Assembly: GCA_945877255.1 (NCBI GenBank)
Contig: CAMCRE010000001.1
Location: forward strand, 1-64,000
Direction of reading: 5' to 3'
Length of the DNA stretch: 64,000 bases
Origin: an uncultured Erysipelotrichaceae bacterium
GTDB lineage: Bacteria; Bacillota_I; Bacilli_A; Erysipelotrichales; Erysipelotrichaceae
This document shows positions 10,409 through 20,341 of this stretch, one piece after another; the stretch's first letter is position 1, and every line of letters starts with the position of its first letter. The notes below the pieces were generated by a model. It was not told the DNA's origin and searched no databases. It saw only the letters and a list, made by a program, of their open reading frames with translations. Both the position numbers and the translations under genes were made by a program.

Positions 10409-11158
10409 ATGGAAACAGTGTTTAGTGTGAAAGATTTTAATTTATTTTATGGTGAACATCAAGTTTTAAAAAACATTAATATCGATATTTATAAAAATAA
10501 AGTTACAGCGTTCATAGGGCCATCAGGATGTGGAAAATCTTCTTTTTTGCGTAGTTTTAATAAAATGAATGATTTCGTTGGAACAGCACATTCAACGGGG
10601 ACGATTGATTTTGAAAACTGTGACATAAAAAAAATTGATGCACAATCATTGCGTTTAAAAGTTGGAATGGTATTTCAAAAACCGAATCCATTTAAAATGA
10701 GTATATTTGAAAACGTGGCGTATGGTTTAAGGTGTAAAGGTATAAATGACCGTAAAATATTAGAAGAAAAAGTGCAAGATGCCTTGCAAAAAGCAGCATT
10801 ATGGGATGAAGTAAAAGATAAACTAGATCAACCTGGCACTAGTTTATCAGGTGGGCAACAACAACGATTATGTATTGCACGAACAATCGTATTGTCTCCG
10901 GAAGTGATATTAATGGATGAACCAACAAGTGCACTTGATCCTATTGCCACAAAAAAAATAGAAAACCTAATTGAAGATTTAAGAAAAGATTTTACGATTA
11001 TTATCGTTACACATTCAATGCAACAAGCGGCATGTGTATCAGATTATACAGCGTTTTTTCTGATGGGTGATTTAATAGAATATGAAAAAAGTAAAACATT
11101 TTTTTCAATGCCAAAAGATAAAAGAAGTGAAGATTATATTAGTGGGAGGTTTGGCTAA
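10409..11158 (+). CDS. pstB: Phosphate ABC transporter ATP-binding protein PstB
   Basis: A 249-residue ATPase that powers phosphate import. Walker A is GPSGCGKS (37-44), the Q-loop region is MVFQKPNPF, the signature motif is LSGGQQQR and Walker B is [12 protein letters not shown]. The family feature of phosphate importers, [17 protein letters not shown], is present. It overlaps phoU by one base. Confidence 0.97.
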   Translation: METVFSVKDFNLFYGEHQVLKNINIDIYKNKVTAFIGPSGCGKSSFLRSFNKMNDFVGTAHSTGTIDFENCDIKKIDAQSLRLKVGMVFQKPNPFKMSIFENVAYGLRCKGINDRKILEEKVQDALQKAALWDEVKDKLDQPGTSLSGGQQQRLCIARTIVLSPEVILMDEPTSALDPIATKKIENLIEDLRKDFTIIIVTHSMQQAACVSDYTAFFLMGDLIEYEKSKTFFSMPKDKRSEDYISGRFG

Positions 11159-11787
11159 TGCGTGTTGAAAGACAAGTCAATAAATTAGAAAACAATTTAT
11201 TAAAGATGAGAGATCATACTTTAAAAATGTATGAATTATTAAAAAAAGCAATTTCAAAAGAAGAAGTAGATTATGACGAAATTAAAATTTTAGATGAAAA
11301 AGTAAATGAATGTGAAGAAGATGTTTTACAAGAAGCGATTATTAGTTTAGCGTTATTATCACCTGTGGCGTCAGATTTAAGAACAATGGTATCATGTATT
11401 CGTATTTCTAATGAAATGGAAAGAATAGCAGATTATGCCAAAAATATTTCAGAACATTACAAATATTCTTGTTTGCATTCAACGACATTAAAAAACACAA
11501 TACTCGCTTTAATTGATGAATTTTGTGTTGATTTTAATTTAGTTGTAGAAGGCTTTATTGCAAGAAATGCTAAAGTTGCATACGACATCAAACAAAAAAT
11601 GGAACAGTATGATGCACAATTTGTGAAGATATTTAAGTTAATTAATGAAAAAGAAAGTGGAAGTTTCCAACAATTATATCCGATTTACACAACATTTAAA
11701 AGTATCGAAAGAGCAAAAGATCATATGCTAAATATGTGTGAAAGTATTTTATATTTAAACACAGGGAAATTTTATAATTTTGGATAA
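11158..11787 (+). CDS. phoU: Phosphate signaling protein PhoU
   Basis: A 209-residue helical protein with two PhoU repeats. Metal-binding motifs of the E(D)xxx(D) type are visible in the segments around SNEMERIADYAKNI and SIERAKDHMLNMCE. PhoU links the Pst transporter to the phosphate two-component system and to cellular phosphate control. Last gene of the operon, followed directly by a terminator. Confidence 0.95.
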   Translation: MRVERQVNKLENNLLKMRDHTLKMYELLKKAISKEEVDYDEIKILDEKVNECEEDVLQEAIISLALLSPVASDLRTMVSCIRISNEMERIADYAKNISEHYKYSCLHSTTLKNTILALIDEFCVDFNLVVEGFIARNAKVAYDIKQKMEQYDAQFVKIFKLINEKESGSFQQLYPIYTTFKSIERAKDHMLNMCESILYLNTGKFYNFG

Positions 11788-11795
11788 TAAAAAAA

Positions 11796-11817
11796 TGTGG
11801 CGTTGCCACACTTTTTT
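11796..11817 (+). terminator. Terminator after phoU (possibly bidirectional with rnpB)
   Basis: TGTGGC (11796-11801), loop GTT and GCCACA (11805-11810) form the stem, followed by CTTTTTT. An A-run before the stem gives a U-run on the minus strand, so it may also end the convergent rnpB transcript. Confidence 0.85.
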
Positions 11818-11819
11818 AT

Positions 11820-12158
11820 TAATATCTTATAAGCCATGTTCTGTCTCTTTACAAGAGGGTAATCATTTATCTATCTTTCGATCCTCATCGTTTTTCTGAT
11901 TCAAACTTTGAAGTGCCCCTACCAATTTTGGGTTGCTCACTTGCGGGGTTTACCACGTTCCACCTTTTTCCTTTCGGAAAAGCTCGTCTCTTTGGCACTT
12001 TTATAGCATTATACATAGTTTCCCTTAGTATAATTAGCAGCCGTCAGCATATGCTGCCTAGATTTATTTTTTCATCTAGCACAAACACTACAATCATCAC
12101 AGATTGTGTGAGCATGGACTTTCCTCTACTATTACTAGCAGCGATTACCAAGATATTA
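11820..12158 (-). ncRNA. rnpB: RNase P RNA (type B)
   Basis: Read on the minus strand, the 5' part contains GGTAATCGCTGC and TAGAGGAAAGTCCATGC (P4 5' strand), and the 3' part ends with ACAGAACATGGCTTAT, the conserved P4 3' strand. The ends form a perfect 9-bp P1 helix: plus-strand 11820-11828 pairs with 12150-12158. The roughly 340-nt length fits the Bacillus-type RNA. It is the catalytic RNA that matures tRNA 5' ends. It begins exactly at the gpsB stop codon, so it is co-transcribed and processed or uses a promoter inside gpsB. Any protein read across this segment is spurious. Confidence 0.95.
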
Positions 12159-12476
12159 TTTGTTTTTGAATACTGCTTCTTCTAAACGTGCGATACGTGT
12201 TAGTAATTCAAGTTGGTTATTACTTGTTACATTAGGAATGCTTTGTTTAGCAAGTTGTAATTTTAATGACTCGTTTTCTTTTTGAAGTAATTCATTTTTT
12301 TCTTCATAGTCAACTAAAATTTTCCCTAATTCAGTAATGACTTCATTAAAACTATCATAATCTTGTACAATTAAGTCTAAAAAACTATCAACTTCTTCAC
12401 CGTTATAACCTTTGAAATCAACGTTGAATTTTTTTTCTAAGATTGTATCTGCGTTTAAATTTAATTTTTGTTGCAT
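12156..12476 (-). CDS. gpsB: Cell division protein GpsB (DivIVA-like)
   Basis: A 106-residue protein. The N-terminal DivIVA/GpsB domain contains DILEKKF-like and FKGYNGEEVDSFLDLIVQDY segments, followed by a coiled coil (about 45-75) and a short C-terminal helix ITRIARLEEAVF. GpsB coordinates peptidoglycan synthases, including class A PBPs, at the septum. Context supports this: rnpB lies directly downstream, as in Bacillus, and a PBP1 gene is divergent and close. GGTGGTGAT precedes the ATG, and a TATACT -10 lies at plus positions 12495-12500. Confidence 0.9.
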   Translation of the reverse strand: MQQKLNLNADTILEKKFNVDFKGYNGEEVDSFLDLIVQDYDSFNEVITELGKILVDYEEKNELLQKENESLKLQLAKQSIPNVTSNNQLELLTRIARLEEAVFKNK

Positions 12477-12586
12477 TAAATCACCACCATAAATAGTATA
12501 GCAAATTTATAATCAAAAATAAACTAAAAAATAGATAATAGTAGTAAAAAAATGCAAAATTTAGTATAATATGATTGGTGGTTTAG

Positions 12587-13174
12587 ATGATAAAGTATCC
12601 AAACATGAAAAAAACACAGCCTCAAAAGACGCAATATACGAATACAAGAGGGTTGAATTTAGAAAAAGATATTAACGATTCTAATGCATATTACAATGCG
12701 ATTAATCGAGCTGTTATTTATAAAAAACCGACACCAATAAACGTCGTTCGTGTGCAATATGAAAAGCGTAGTGTTGCAAAAATTATTGAAGCGTATTATC
12801 AACAAGCTTCTACTACAGATTATAACGGTGTTTATCGTGGGAAGGCAATTGATTTTGAAGCAAAAGAAACAAAATCAAAAAAAGAATTTAGATTAGATTT
12901 AATACATGCCCATCAAATAAAACACTTAGCGAGTGTTTTAAAACAAGGTGCAATTGCATTTATTGTTGTACGATTTATAACTTTAAATAACACTTATTTA
13001 TTAGATGCAAAAATAGTAATTGACTATTATAATCAAAAAAATATAAAGGCAATACCAATAGAAGTATTTGAAGAAAAAGGTGGCGTTATCACAGAAGGAT
13101 TTACACCACGATTGAAATATTTAGATGTCGTTGATGATTTATATTTTGGAGGAGGACAAAATGAAAAAAAATAA
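12587..13174 (+). CDS. recU: Holliday junction resolvase RecU
   Basis: A 195-residue homodimeric nuclease that resolves Holliday junctions and modulates RecA. The start MIKYPNMKKTQPQ and the core KPTPINVVRVQY, STTDYNGVYRGKAIDFEAKETK are the family signatures, the last carrying the acidic metal ligands and the catalytic lysine. A TATAAT box lies at 12565-12570. The gene overlaps the PBP start by 14 nt, the recU-ponA arrangement of Bacillota. Confidence 0.95.
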   Translation: MIKYPNMKKTQPQKTQYTNTRGLNLEKDINDSNAYYNAINRAVIYKKPTPINVVRVQYEKRSVAKIIEAYYQQASTTDYNGVYRGKAIDFEAKETKSKKEFRLDLIHAHQIKHLASVLKQGAIAFIVVRFITLNNTYLLDAKIVIDYYNQKNIKAIPIEVFEEKGGVITEGFTPRLKYLDVVDDLYFGGGQNEKK

Positions 13175-15581
13175 AATGATTGGTCGTTTAATTTTAAACA
13201 CAATAATATATTTTAGTATTACAATTATTATTGTGGTGGGAGCATTTGGTTTTTACACGATTAATCGTGTAATTGCAGAATCACCAAAATTAGATATTAC
13301 AAAAATAAATAGTTATGAACCAACAAAAGTATTAGACAGTAAAGGTGAATTAATCTCAACATTAGGTGGAGAATTACGTGAAAATGTAACATATAATGAT
13401 TTGCCACAAGTTTTAATTGATGCGTTTTTAGCAGTTGAGGATTCTCGTTTTGAATCACACAATGGGTTTGATGTGCCACGTTTCTTAAAATCACTATTAG
13501 TCAATGTAAGAGCTGGGGGAATTGAACAAGGTGGTTCAACGATTACAATGCAACTTATTGATAATGCGTATTTTGATAACGTTGGGAAAAATCAAACGGT
13601 TATTCAAAAATTAAAGCAAAAAATCGCAGAAATTACAATGGCTTTAAACTTAGAATCTAAGACAAGTAAAAAAGATATTTTATTAGCTTATTTAAATAAA
13701 ATTAATTTCGGTGATAATATTAGAGGTGTAGGTAAAGCTAGTGAGCATTATTTCGGTAAACATGTTTCAAAATTAACACTTTCAGAAGCTGCGTTTTTAG
13801 CTGGAAATATTAATGCTCCAAACTTATATAACCCATATAATGGAATTGTAGAAGATAAAAACGGTAAACAAACAAACTACTACAAATATGCTACTGATCG
13901 TCGCGATACTGCGTTGTCATTAATGAAATTACATGGTTATATTACAGATACAGAATATCAAGTTGCTAAGAACACAGACTTAGCATTCCAATTGAATGGT
14001 AGAATTACAGTAGGGAATAATGCCTACATCGCTTATACAGATATTGTTGAGAAAGAAGTAAGAGAATTAACAGGATTAAATCCACATGTTGTATCCATGA
14101 CAATTTATACTGCAATGGATAAAACAACACAAGATTTATCTAATCGTATTTCTAATCGTGAATTAGTTAAATTCCCGAATAAACAAGGCTTACAAATTGG
14201 AGCAGCAGTTATTGACAATATTAAACATGAATTGATTGCAATTAACCCTGGTTTTGGTAACGAAACTGGTGATAATCGTAAAAATTTTGGTTACGTTGAA
14301 AAAAATCAAATTGGATCAACATCAAAACCAATTGTGAGTTATACACCTGCGTTTGATAATTTAAATTATTCAACTGGGCATGTATTTGATTTAAAATCAA
14401 TAAAATATCGAGGAACGAATATTGAAATGCATGACTTTTATAAACCAAAAAAATATTCATTCGTGGAAACAGTTGCGTATTCTTTAAATAAAACATCACT
14501 TGAAACGTTTTATCGAAATTGGGATACAATCGGACTTGCAGGTTACAATAAATTGATGGATGATTTAGGATTAAATGTACCAGATGTAACAGACCAATTT
14601 TCTATTGGAGCAGGAGACTTTAGATTAACGCCGTATGAATTAGCGGGTGCATATAGTGCAATTGCGAGTAAAGGTGAATTTGTGAAGCCAACAACTGTTA
14701 GAAAAGTAATTGTGCATTCAACAGGGAAAGAATATGTTCCTGAAAAAGTAAAAAAACAACCGTATTCTCCACAAGCTGCATATTTAATGAGTACAATTTT
14801 AAGACAAATTGTGGCAGGGAATTACCAAAATGGATTACATCATTTAAGAAGTAGCTATCCAGTATATGCAAAAAGTGGTACATCTGATTGGGGGAAAAGT
14901 GGGTTAGCGTATGACATTCCAGAAGATGCTGCACGTGATAACTGGACGGCTGCGTTCTCAGGTAACACAACTGTTGCAACATGGATGGGAATTGATGCAC
15001 GTCAAATTAATAAAACGTCACATTTTTCATGGGCGGATAGAAACTTAGCTTCAACGCATAAAATCACAAAATTATTATTAGATTCAGCTACAAAATCACG
15101 TGAAAACGTTGAGATTAAGCAACCAGATGGTATTGTAACTGTAAAAACAATTGCGGGAATATATCCATATATGCAAGCACCAGCTGAATTAAGTGGTGGA
15201 ATTGTGACTACAGGGCTAGCAAAAAAAGAAGTGCTATCAAAAATAAAACCATATGAACCGTTAAATATCCCAACTGAAAGTGGATTTAGAATTGCGGTAA
15301 GTAGTGATAAAAAACAACTTGAATTTAACTTTAATGCAATACAGGAAAGTGAATTATTAGGAAAAGCAACATACGTTGTTACTGTAACGAATGCTTCTGG
15401 AAAAGAAGTGTACAAGCAAGAGCATGCAAATCCAAGTGGTAAAATTAGTATAACGAACTATAAAGATGGTAAATATACTGTAACAGGATCAGTTAAATTT
15501 AGTGCAATGCAATATGAAATTCCGAATGTTGCGTATGAGTATAATCATGTTGTGGAAACTGCGATTACACCAGCACCATAA
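13161..15581 (+). CDS. ponA: Class A penicillin-binding protein (PBP1A type)
   Basis: An 806-residue bifunctional peptidoglycan synthase with one N-terminal membrane helix (about 10-33). The GT51 transglycosylase domain has AVEDSRFESHNGFD and GGSTITMQL. The transpeptidase domain has the SxxK box STSKP, SLN in AYSLNKTS and KSGTS. The last ~120 residues are an extracellular Ig-like tail. The chosen ATG follows GGAGGAGG (13148-13155); reading frames further upstream lack a site. The recU coupling and nearby gpsB fit PBP1. Confidence 0.93.
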   Translation: MKKNKMIGRLILNTIIYFSITIIIVVGAFGFYTINRVIAESPKLDITKINSYEPTKVLDSKGELISTLGGELRENVTYNDLPQVLIDAFLAVEDSRFESHNGFDVPRFLKSLLVNVRAGGIEQGGSTITMQLIDNAYFDNVGKNQTVIQKLKQKIAEITMALNLESKTSKKDILLAYLNKINFGDNIRGVGKASEHYFGKHVSKLTLSEAAFLAGNINAPNLYNPYNGIVEDKNGKQTNYYKYATDRRDTALSLMKLHGYITDTEYQVAKNTDLAFQLNGRITVGNNAYIAYTDIVEKEVRELTGLNPHVVSMTIYTAMDKTTQDLSNRISNRELVKFPNKQGLQIGAAVIDNIKHELIAINPGFGNETGDNRKNFGYVEKNQIGSTSKPIVSYTPAFDNLNYSTGHVFDLKSIKYRGTNIEMHDFYKPKKYSFVETVAYSLNKTSLETFYRNWDTIGLAGYNKLMDDLGLNVPDVTDQFSIGAGDFRLTPYELAGAYSAIASKGEFVKPTTVRKVIVHSTGKEYVPEKVKKQPYSPQAAYLMSTILRQIVAGNYQNGLHHLRSSYPVYAKSGTSDWGKSGLAYDIPEDAARDNWTAAFSGNTTVATWMGIDARQINKTSHFSWADRNLASTHKITKLLLDSATKSRENVEIKQPDGIVTVKTIAGIYPYMQAPAELSGGIVTTGLAKKEVLSKIKPYEPLNIPTESGFRIAVSSDKKQLEFNFNAIQESELLGKATYVVTVTNASGKEVYKQEHANPSGKISITNYKDGKYTVTGSVKFSAMQYEIPNVAYEYNHVVETAITPAP

Positions 15582-15589
15582 TTAAATAC

Positions 15590-15806
15590 AATGATAAAGA
15601 GGAGTAAATTTATTGAAGTATTACAGAGAGTTTTAGTTTGGTGAAATAAAACTGCTTCATAAATTGAAAGTAGCTTTTGAGTAGGTTTTCTGAAAATAGT
15701 AGGAGAACACGTTCACTTTGCGTTAAAAAGTAGAAAGGCAAATTTTTGCGAATTTAGGTGGTACCACGTCATAGACGTCCTATTGTGATATCACCTTTTT
15801 ATTTAT
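15590..15806 (+). promoter_or_regulatory. T-box riboswitch (likely tRNA-Val) upstream of the GNAT-valS pair
   Basis: The conserved T-box bulge sequence TAGGTGGTACCACG lies at 15755-15768. Upstream are the Stem I elements AGAGGAGTA, ACAGAGAG (GA motif) and TTGGTGAAA (distal loop). A terminator arm ending in ATATCACC plus TTTTT (15796-15800) can pair with the T-box segment. A GTA (Val) triplet at 15670-15672 is placed where a specifier codon could be, but I cannot fold the RNA to confirm. Uncharged tRNA would stabilise the antiterminator. Confidence 0.9.
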
Positions 15807-15807
15807 T

Positions 15808-16299
15808 ATGTTAGTGACTAAAAGATTAATATTAAGAAAAGTAGAAATAGAAGATGCTGCTGATATTTATGAATATGCTTGTTTAGATAGTGTAAGTAAA
15901 TATACACAAGAAAAAAAACATGAAAATATTGAAGATAGTATTGATAGCATCATTAATTTTCATTTTAAATATAAAGAAAGAAATGCATTTTCGACATATG
16001 CTTTGGAATTAAAATCGACAGGAAAAATGATTGGTTTGATTGCTTTACATACTTGCTTATCAAATAATTGTTTTGAAATAGGATTTGAATGTAATCCAAA
16101 ATATCATAATCAAGGTTATATGCAAGAAGCATTAAGCAAATTTATGGAATATTATGAAAATCAAGTTAATTGTGTTGTTGCGAAAGTGTTGCAAAACAAT
16201 AATATTTCGCTTCATTTGTTGAAGAAATTAAAATTTATTGAAATTGGTAAAAATAAAGAAGAAATAATATTAGAGAGGCGTTTTTATGAAAAAATATAA
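15808..16299 (+). CDS. GNAT-family N-acetyltransferase (RimJ/RimL-like)
   Basis: A 163-residue acetyltransferase. The N-terminus MLVTKRLILRKVEIEDAADIYEY is typical of the Acetyltransf_3 group that includes RimJ/RimL. The acetyl-CoA site is seen as NPKYHNQGYMQEAL; the usual R/Q-x-x-G-x-G/A is reduced to HNQGYM. Substrate is unknown. The ATG starts 8 nt after the T-box terminator U-run and has no strong ribosome binding site of its own. Its end overlaps valS by 14 nt, so both are under the T-box. Confidence 0.85.
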   Translation: MLVTKRLILRKVEIEDAADIYEYACLDSVSKYTQEKKHENIEDSIDSIINFHFKYKERNAFSTYALELKSTGKMIGLIALHTCLSNNCFEIGFECNPKYHNQGYMQEALSKFMEYYENQVNCVVAKVLQNNNISLHLLKKLKFIEIGKNKEEIILERRFYEKI

Positions 16300-18865
16300 C
16301 CATTTAGAAATTGAAAAAAAATACTACAGCAATTGGATTAAAGAAGGTTATTTTACAGCGGGTGATACAACGAAACAACCTTTTACAATTGTTATTCCGC
16401 CACCAAATGTTACTGGGAAGCTTCATTTAGGACATGCTTGGGATAATACATTACAAGATATTATTGCACGATATAAACGATTAAAAGGTTTTGATACGTT
16501 GTATTTACCGGGAATGGATCATGCAGGTATTGCAACACAAGCAAAAGTAGATGAAAGATTAAAAAATTTAGGTATTTCAAGATATGATATTGGACGTGAA
16601 AAGTTTTTAGAACAAGCTTGGAGTTGGAAAGAAGAATATGCAAACCATATTAGACAACAATGGGCTAAATTAGGTGTCTCATTAGATTATACACGTGAAC
16701 GATTTACGTTAGATGAAGGATTAAGTGAAGCTGTTCAAAAAATATTCATTGATTTATATAATGATGGGTTAATTTATCGTGGTGAGCGTATTATTAACTG
16801 GGATCCACAAGCAAAAACAGCATTAAGTAATATTGAAGTTATATATAAAGAAGTTGAAGGAGCAATGTATACGTTTAAATATCGTGTAGTCGATAGTGAT
16901 GAAATACTACATGTTTCAACAACAAGACCAGAAACAATGTTTGGTGATGTTTGTGTAGTTGTCCATCCGGATGATACACGCTACCAACATTTAATTGGAA
17001 AAAATGTTGTTAATCCAGTTAATCAAGAAATTATACCAGTTATTGCTGATGATTATATTGATATTGAATTTGGGACAGGTGTTATGAAATGTACGCCAGC
17101 ACATGATCCTAATGATTTTATAATTGGTGAAAAATATGGATTAGAAAAAATCGTGTGTATGAATGCTGATGCAACAATGAATGAAAGAGCGTTAGAATTT
17201 GCAGGATTAGATAGATTTGAAGCACGTCAAAAACTTGTTGAAAAAATGATGAGTCAAGGTGATTTCGTAGGAAAAGAAATTCATATTCATCAAGTAGGGC
17301 ATTCTGAAAGAACAGATGTGATTGTTGAACCATACTTGTCAAAACAATGGTTCGTTAAAATGAAACCGTTAGCTGAAGAAGTGCTAAAAGCACAAAAAAA
17401 CGAAGCAACAAAAATTACTTTTTATCCAGCTAGATTTGAAAAAGTATTTGAAAGTTGGTTAGAAAAAATAGAAGATTGGTGTATTTCACGTCAATTATGG
17501 TGGGGGCATCGTATACCTGCGTATTATCATAATGAAACAGGAGAAGTAGTTGTAGGAGAAAAACCACTTGATATAGAAAACTATACAAGAGATGAAGATG
17601 TTTTAGACACATGGTTTTCAAGTGCATTATGGCCTTTTTCAACTTTAGGTTGGCCCCATACAACGGATGATTTAGCAAGATATTATCCAAATGATGTATT
17701 AGCAACTGGATATGACATTATATTTTTCTGGGTTGCTAGAATGGCGTTCCAAGCACGCTATGCAACACAATCACGACCATTTAAAGAAGTTTTAATTCAT
17801 GGTTTAATTCGTGCTGAAGATGGTAGAAAAATGTCTAAATCACTAGGTAATGGAATTGATCCGATGGATGTAATCGAATCTTATGGTTCTGATGCATTAA
17901 GATTTTTCTTAACAACAAATTCTACACCAGGTCAAGATTTACGTTATTCACAAGAAAAAGTAGAGGCGAGTTGGAATTTCATCAATAAAATTTTTAATGC
18001 CACAAATTTCGTAAAACGTTATTTAGATGGTGCTGAAATTAATCCTAACTATGATTTTAAAAATGCAACGTTAGTTGATAAATGGATAATCAATAAACTA
18101 AATGAAACGATTAACAACGTTGAAATAAATATGGAAAAATATGAATTTGCGATTGCGGGGAATGCGTTATATCACTTTATTTGGGACGATTTCTGTAATT
18201 GGTATATCGAATTTTCAAAAGCAAACTTAAATAGTGGAAATGAAAATGTTAAAACATCTGCATTACATACGTTATATCATGTTTTAAAATCTATTTTGAT
18301 TATGATTCATCCATATATACCGTTTGTTTCTGAAGAGTTGTATTTATGCTTACCAAACACTAAAAAATCAATTAATATTGAAGTCTATCCAGAAATTATA
18401 AATATTGATGATAACGTAGCTGTTATTGAGCAATTAATTGAAATGATTACACAAGCGCGTGAAATAAAAAAAGAATACGATTTAAAACCAAGTTTTGAAT
18501 TAACAGTTGCAATTCAATCGCAATTAAATTATAGTGATGTTGAATATGACATTTTATCTCGAATGGCAAATATTAATGTGGTAGAATTAATAGATGGTGA
18601 TAAAATCGAACGATTATTGACAGGTGGCGTGTTAGTTGTTTCATTAGAAAATATGGTGGATAAAGAAAAAGAAATCACTAAACTGCAACAAGAAATTATA
18701 AAATATCAAAGTGAAATAAAACGTGCTGAAAATATGTTGAATAATGAAAATTTCGTTTCGAAAGCACCTGCAAGTAAAATAGAAGAAGAAAAATCTAAAC
18801 TGATTAAATACCACCAACAACTAGAATTAGCTGAAAAAAAGTTAGAAAATTTACTTCATAAGTGA
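16286..18865 (+). CDS. valS: Valyl-tRNA synthetase
   Basis: An 859-residue class I synthetase. The HIGH motif is HLGH at 47-50 after PPPNVTGK, and KMSKS is at 515-519. The editing (CP1) domain contains STTRPETMFGD. The C-terminal ~70 residues form the tRNA-binding coiled coil (EKEITKLQQEI...). Length matches bacterial ValRS. GAGAGGCG precedes the start within the GNAT gene. Expression is probably controlled by the upstream T-box. Confidence 0.97.
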   Translation: MKKYNHLEIEKKYYSNWIKEGYFTAGDTTKQPFTIVIPPPNVTGKLHLGHAWDNTLQDIIARYKRLKGFDTLYLPGMDHAGIATQAKVDERLKNLGISRYDIGREKFLEQAWSWKEEYANHIRQQWAKLGVSLDYTRERFTLDEGLSEAVQKIFIDLYNDGLIYRGERIINWDPQAKTALSNIEVIYKEVEGAMYTFKYRVVDSDEILHVSTTRPETMFGDVCVVVHPDDTRYQHLIGKNVVNPVNQEIIPVIADDYIDIEFGTGVMKCTPAHDPNDFIIGEKYGLEKIVCMNADATMNERALEFAGLDRFEARQKLVEKMMSQGDFVGKEIHIHQVGHSERTDVIVEPYLSKQWFVKMKPLAEEVLKAQKNEATKITFYPARFEKVFESWLEKIEDWCISRQLWWGHRIPAYYHNETGEVVVGEKPLDIENYTRDEDVLDTWFSSALWPFSTLGWPHTTDDLARYYPNDVLATGYDIIFFWVARMAFQARYATQSRPFKEVLIHGLIRAEDGRKMSKSLGNGIDPMDVIESYGSDALRFFLTTNSTPGQDLRYSQEKVEASWNFINKIFNATNFVKRYLDGAEINPNYDFKNATLVDKWIINKLNETINNVEINMEKYEFAIAGNALYHFIWDDFCNWYIEFSKANLNSGNENVKTSALHTLYHVLKSILIMIHPYIPFVSEELYLCLPNTKKSINIEVYPEIINIDDNVAVIEQLIEMITQAREIKKEYDLKPSFELTVAIQSQLNYSDVEYDILSRMANINVVELIDGDKIERLLTGGVLVVSLENMVDKEKEITKLQQEIIKYQSEIKRAENMLNNENFVSKAPASKIEEEKSKLIKYHQQLELAEKKLENLLHK

Positions 18866-18896
18866 TATTATTTTTAAAATAAAATGCTGATTGTGG

Positions 18897-18902
18897 TATA
18901 AT
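18897..18902 (+). promoter_or_regulatory. -10 box of the LCP gene
   Basis: TATAAT with a weak TTAAAA -35 (18874-18879) at 17 nt spacing, followed by AAGGAGA and the LCP start. It separates the LCP-sugar transferase-efp group from valS. Confidence 0.5.
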
Positions 18903-18924
18903 ATAAAAGATAAGGAGAGATAGT

Positions 18925-20334
18925 ATGAAAAGAAAGGGTGTATTTTTAATCTCACTAATTGCACTAATTTGTGTAGGAGTATTTAATTACTTAGTATTTA
19001 AATACAAAGTATTAGGAGTGAAAAATATTGATTTTTATGTATTAATCGCAACATTATTACTATGTGTTATTATGTTGATATTTAATTTACGTAAGTTTCG
19101 AAAAAGTGTTGCTGTTTTTATTGCGATATTATTAATTATATCAACTAGTTTTGGTTCTTATTGGGTTATAAAAATTAAAAATACTTTTAATGAGCTAAAT
19201 ACAGTTAAAATTGTGGATAAAATTAAAGTCGTTGTTTTAAAAGATAGTCCAGTTCAAAAAATTGAAGATTTAGATGATGCTTTAGATTACTCCAAAGAAG
19301 ATGATAAAGCAATGGTTGATGTGATATTTAACCAAATAAAAGAGAAAAAACAATATATGGTGTTAATCGCGCATGAAAACTATCGTGATCTATATGCAAA
19401 ATTACAAAACAAATCAGTTGATGCTATTATTGTGAATGAGAAGTTTGTGCCGTATTTAGAAGAAATTGCACCAGGCTTTAATGAAAATACACGTGTTATT
19501 CATGAATATATTAAAGAAACAAAAGAAGTGATTGAAGAAGTTAAACCAACACAAGAAATGGTTAAAAAAATGAATATCTATGTGAGTGGAATTGATAGTT
19601 ATGGTAATATCGGTACTGTTTCACGCTCAGACGTTAATATTGTTATGAGTGCGAACTTAGAAAAAGGTAAAGTGTTATTAACTTCAACACCACGAGATGC
19701 TTACGTTAAAATACCGTTAGGTGGAAATAACCAGAGAGATAAATTAACACACGCAGGATTATATGGTGTGAATGCTTCAATGCAAGCACTTGAAGGTGTT
19801 TATGGTATAAAAATACCGTATTATATTCGATTAAACTTTACTGCATTTATGAATATTATTGATTTATTAGGTGGAATTGAAATTGAAAATGATCAATCAT
19901 TTACTTCTTATCATATTCATCATTTCTATAAAAAAGGACCGCTTAAATTAAATTCTAAATTAGCGTTAGAATTTGTGAGAGAGCGTTATAATTTAAAAAA
20001 TGGTGATGTTGATCGTGCTAAAAATCAATCAAAAGTTATTGAAGCGATTTTGAAAAAAATGTCATCTCCAGAATCAGTTGTTAAAGTTGGAAGCATTTTA
20101 AAACAAATTACAAATTCAATCCAAACGAATATTCCGTTTACAACATTGATGGAATGGATTAATTATCATGTTAATAGCGGTAATAAATTAAGTGTTGAAT
20201 CAACAGCAGTCGTTGCACATGGTACAATGAACTTAAAATCATACTTGATGCCAAGTGCGAAACTATATATGAGTGTAATTGATAAAAAAAGTTTAGAAGA
20301 AATCAAATTAAAAATGACACAAGTGTTTGAGTGA
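18925..20334 (+). CDS. LytR-CpsA-Psr (LCP) family wall polymer transferase
   Basis: A 469-residue membrane protein with three N-terminal helices (about 5-25, 35-55, 65-85). A middle domain (about 95-205) precedes the LCP domain (about 210-375), which has GIDSYGNIGTVSRSDVNIVM, the conserved arginine in STPRDAYV, and LNFTAFMNIIDLLGGIEIE. LCP enzymes attach lipid-linked glycopolymers to peptidoglycan. The adjacent phosphoglycosyl transferase gene, 7 nt downstream, would start such a polymer. Confidence 0.92.
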   Translation: MKRKGVFLISLIALICVGVFNYLVFKYKVLGVKNIDFYVLIATLLLCVIMLIFNLRKFRKSVAVFIAILLIISTSFGSYWVIKIKNTFNELNTVKIVDKIKVVVLKDSPVQKIEDLDDALDYSKEDDKAMVDVIFNQIKEKKQYMVLIAHENYRDLYAKLQNKSVDAIIVNEKFVPYLEEIAPGFNENTRVIHEYIKETKEVIEEVKPTQEMVKKMNIYVSGIDSYGNIGTVSRSDVNIVMSANLEKGKVLLTSTPRDAYVKIPLGGNNQRDKLTHAGLYGVNASMQALEGVYGIKIPYYIRLNFTAFMNIIDLLGGIEIENDQSFTSYHIHHFYKKGPLKLNSKLALEFVRERYNLKNGDVDRAKNQSKVIEAILKKMSSPESVVKVGSILKQITNSIQTNIPFTTLMEWINYHVNSGNKLSVESTAVVAHGTMNLKSYLMPSAKLYMSVIDKKSLEEIKLKMTQVFE

Positions 20335-20341
20335 GAATAGT

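Noticed and set aside
11913-12185. 90-residue + strand reading frame
   Set aside because: It lies inside the rnpB gene on the other strand; RNase P RNA features explain the sequence.
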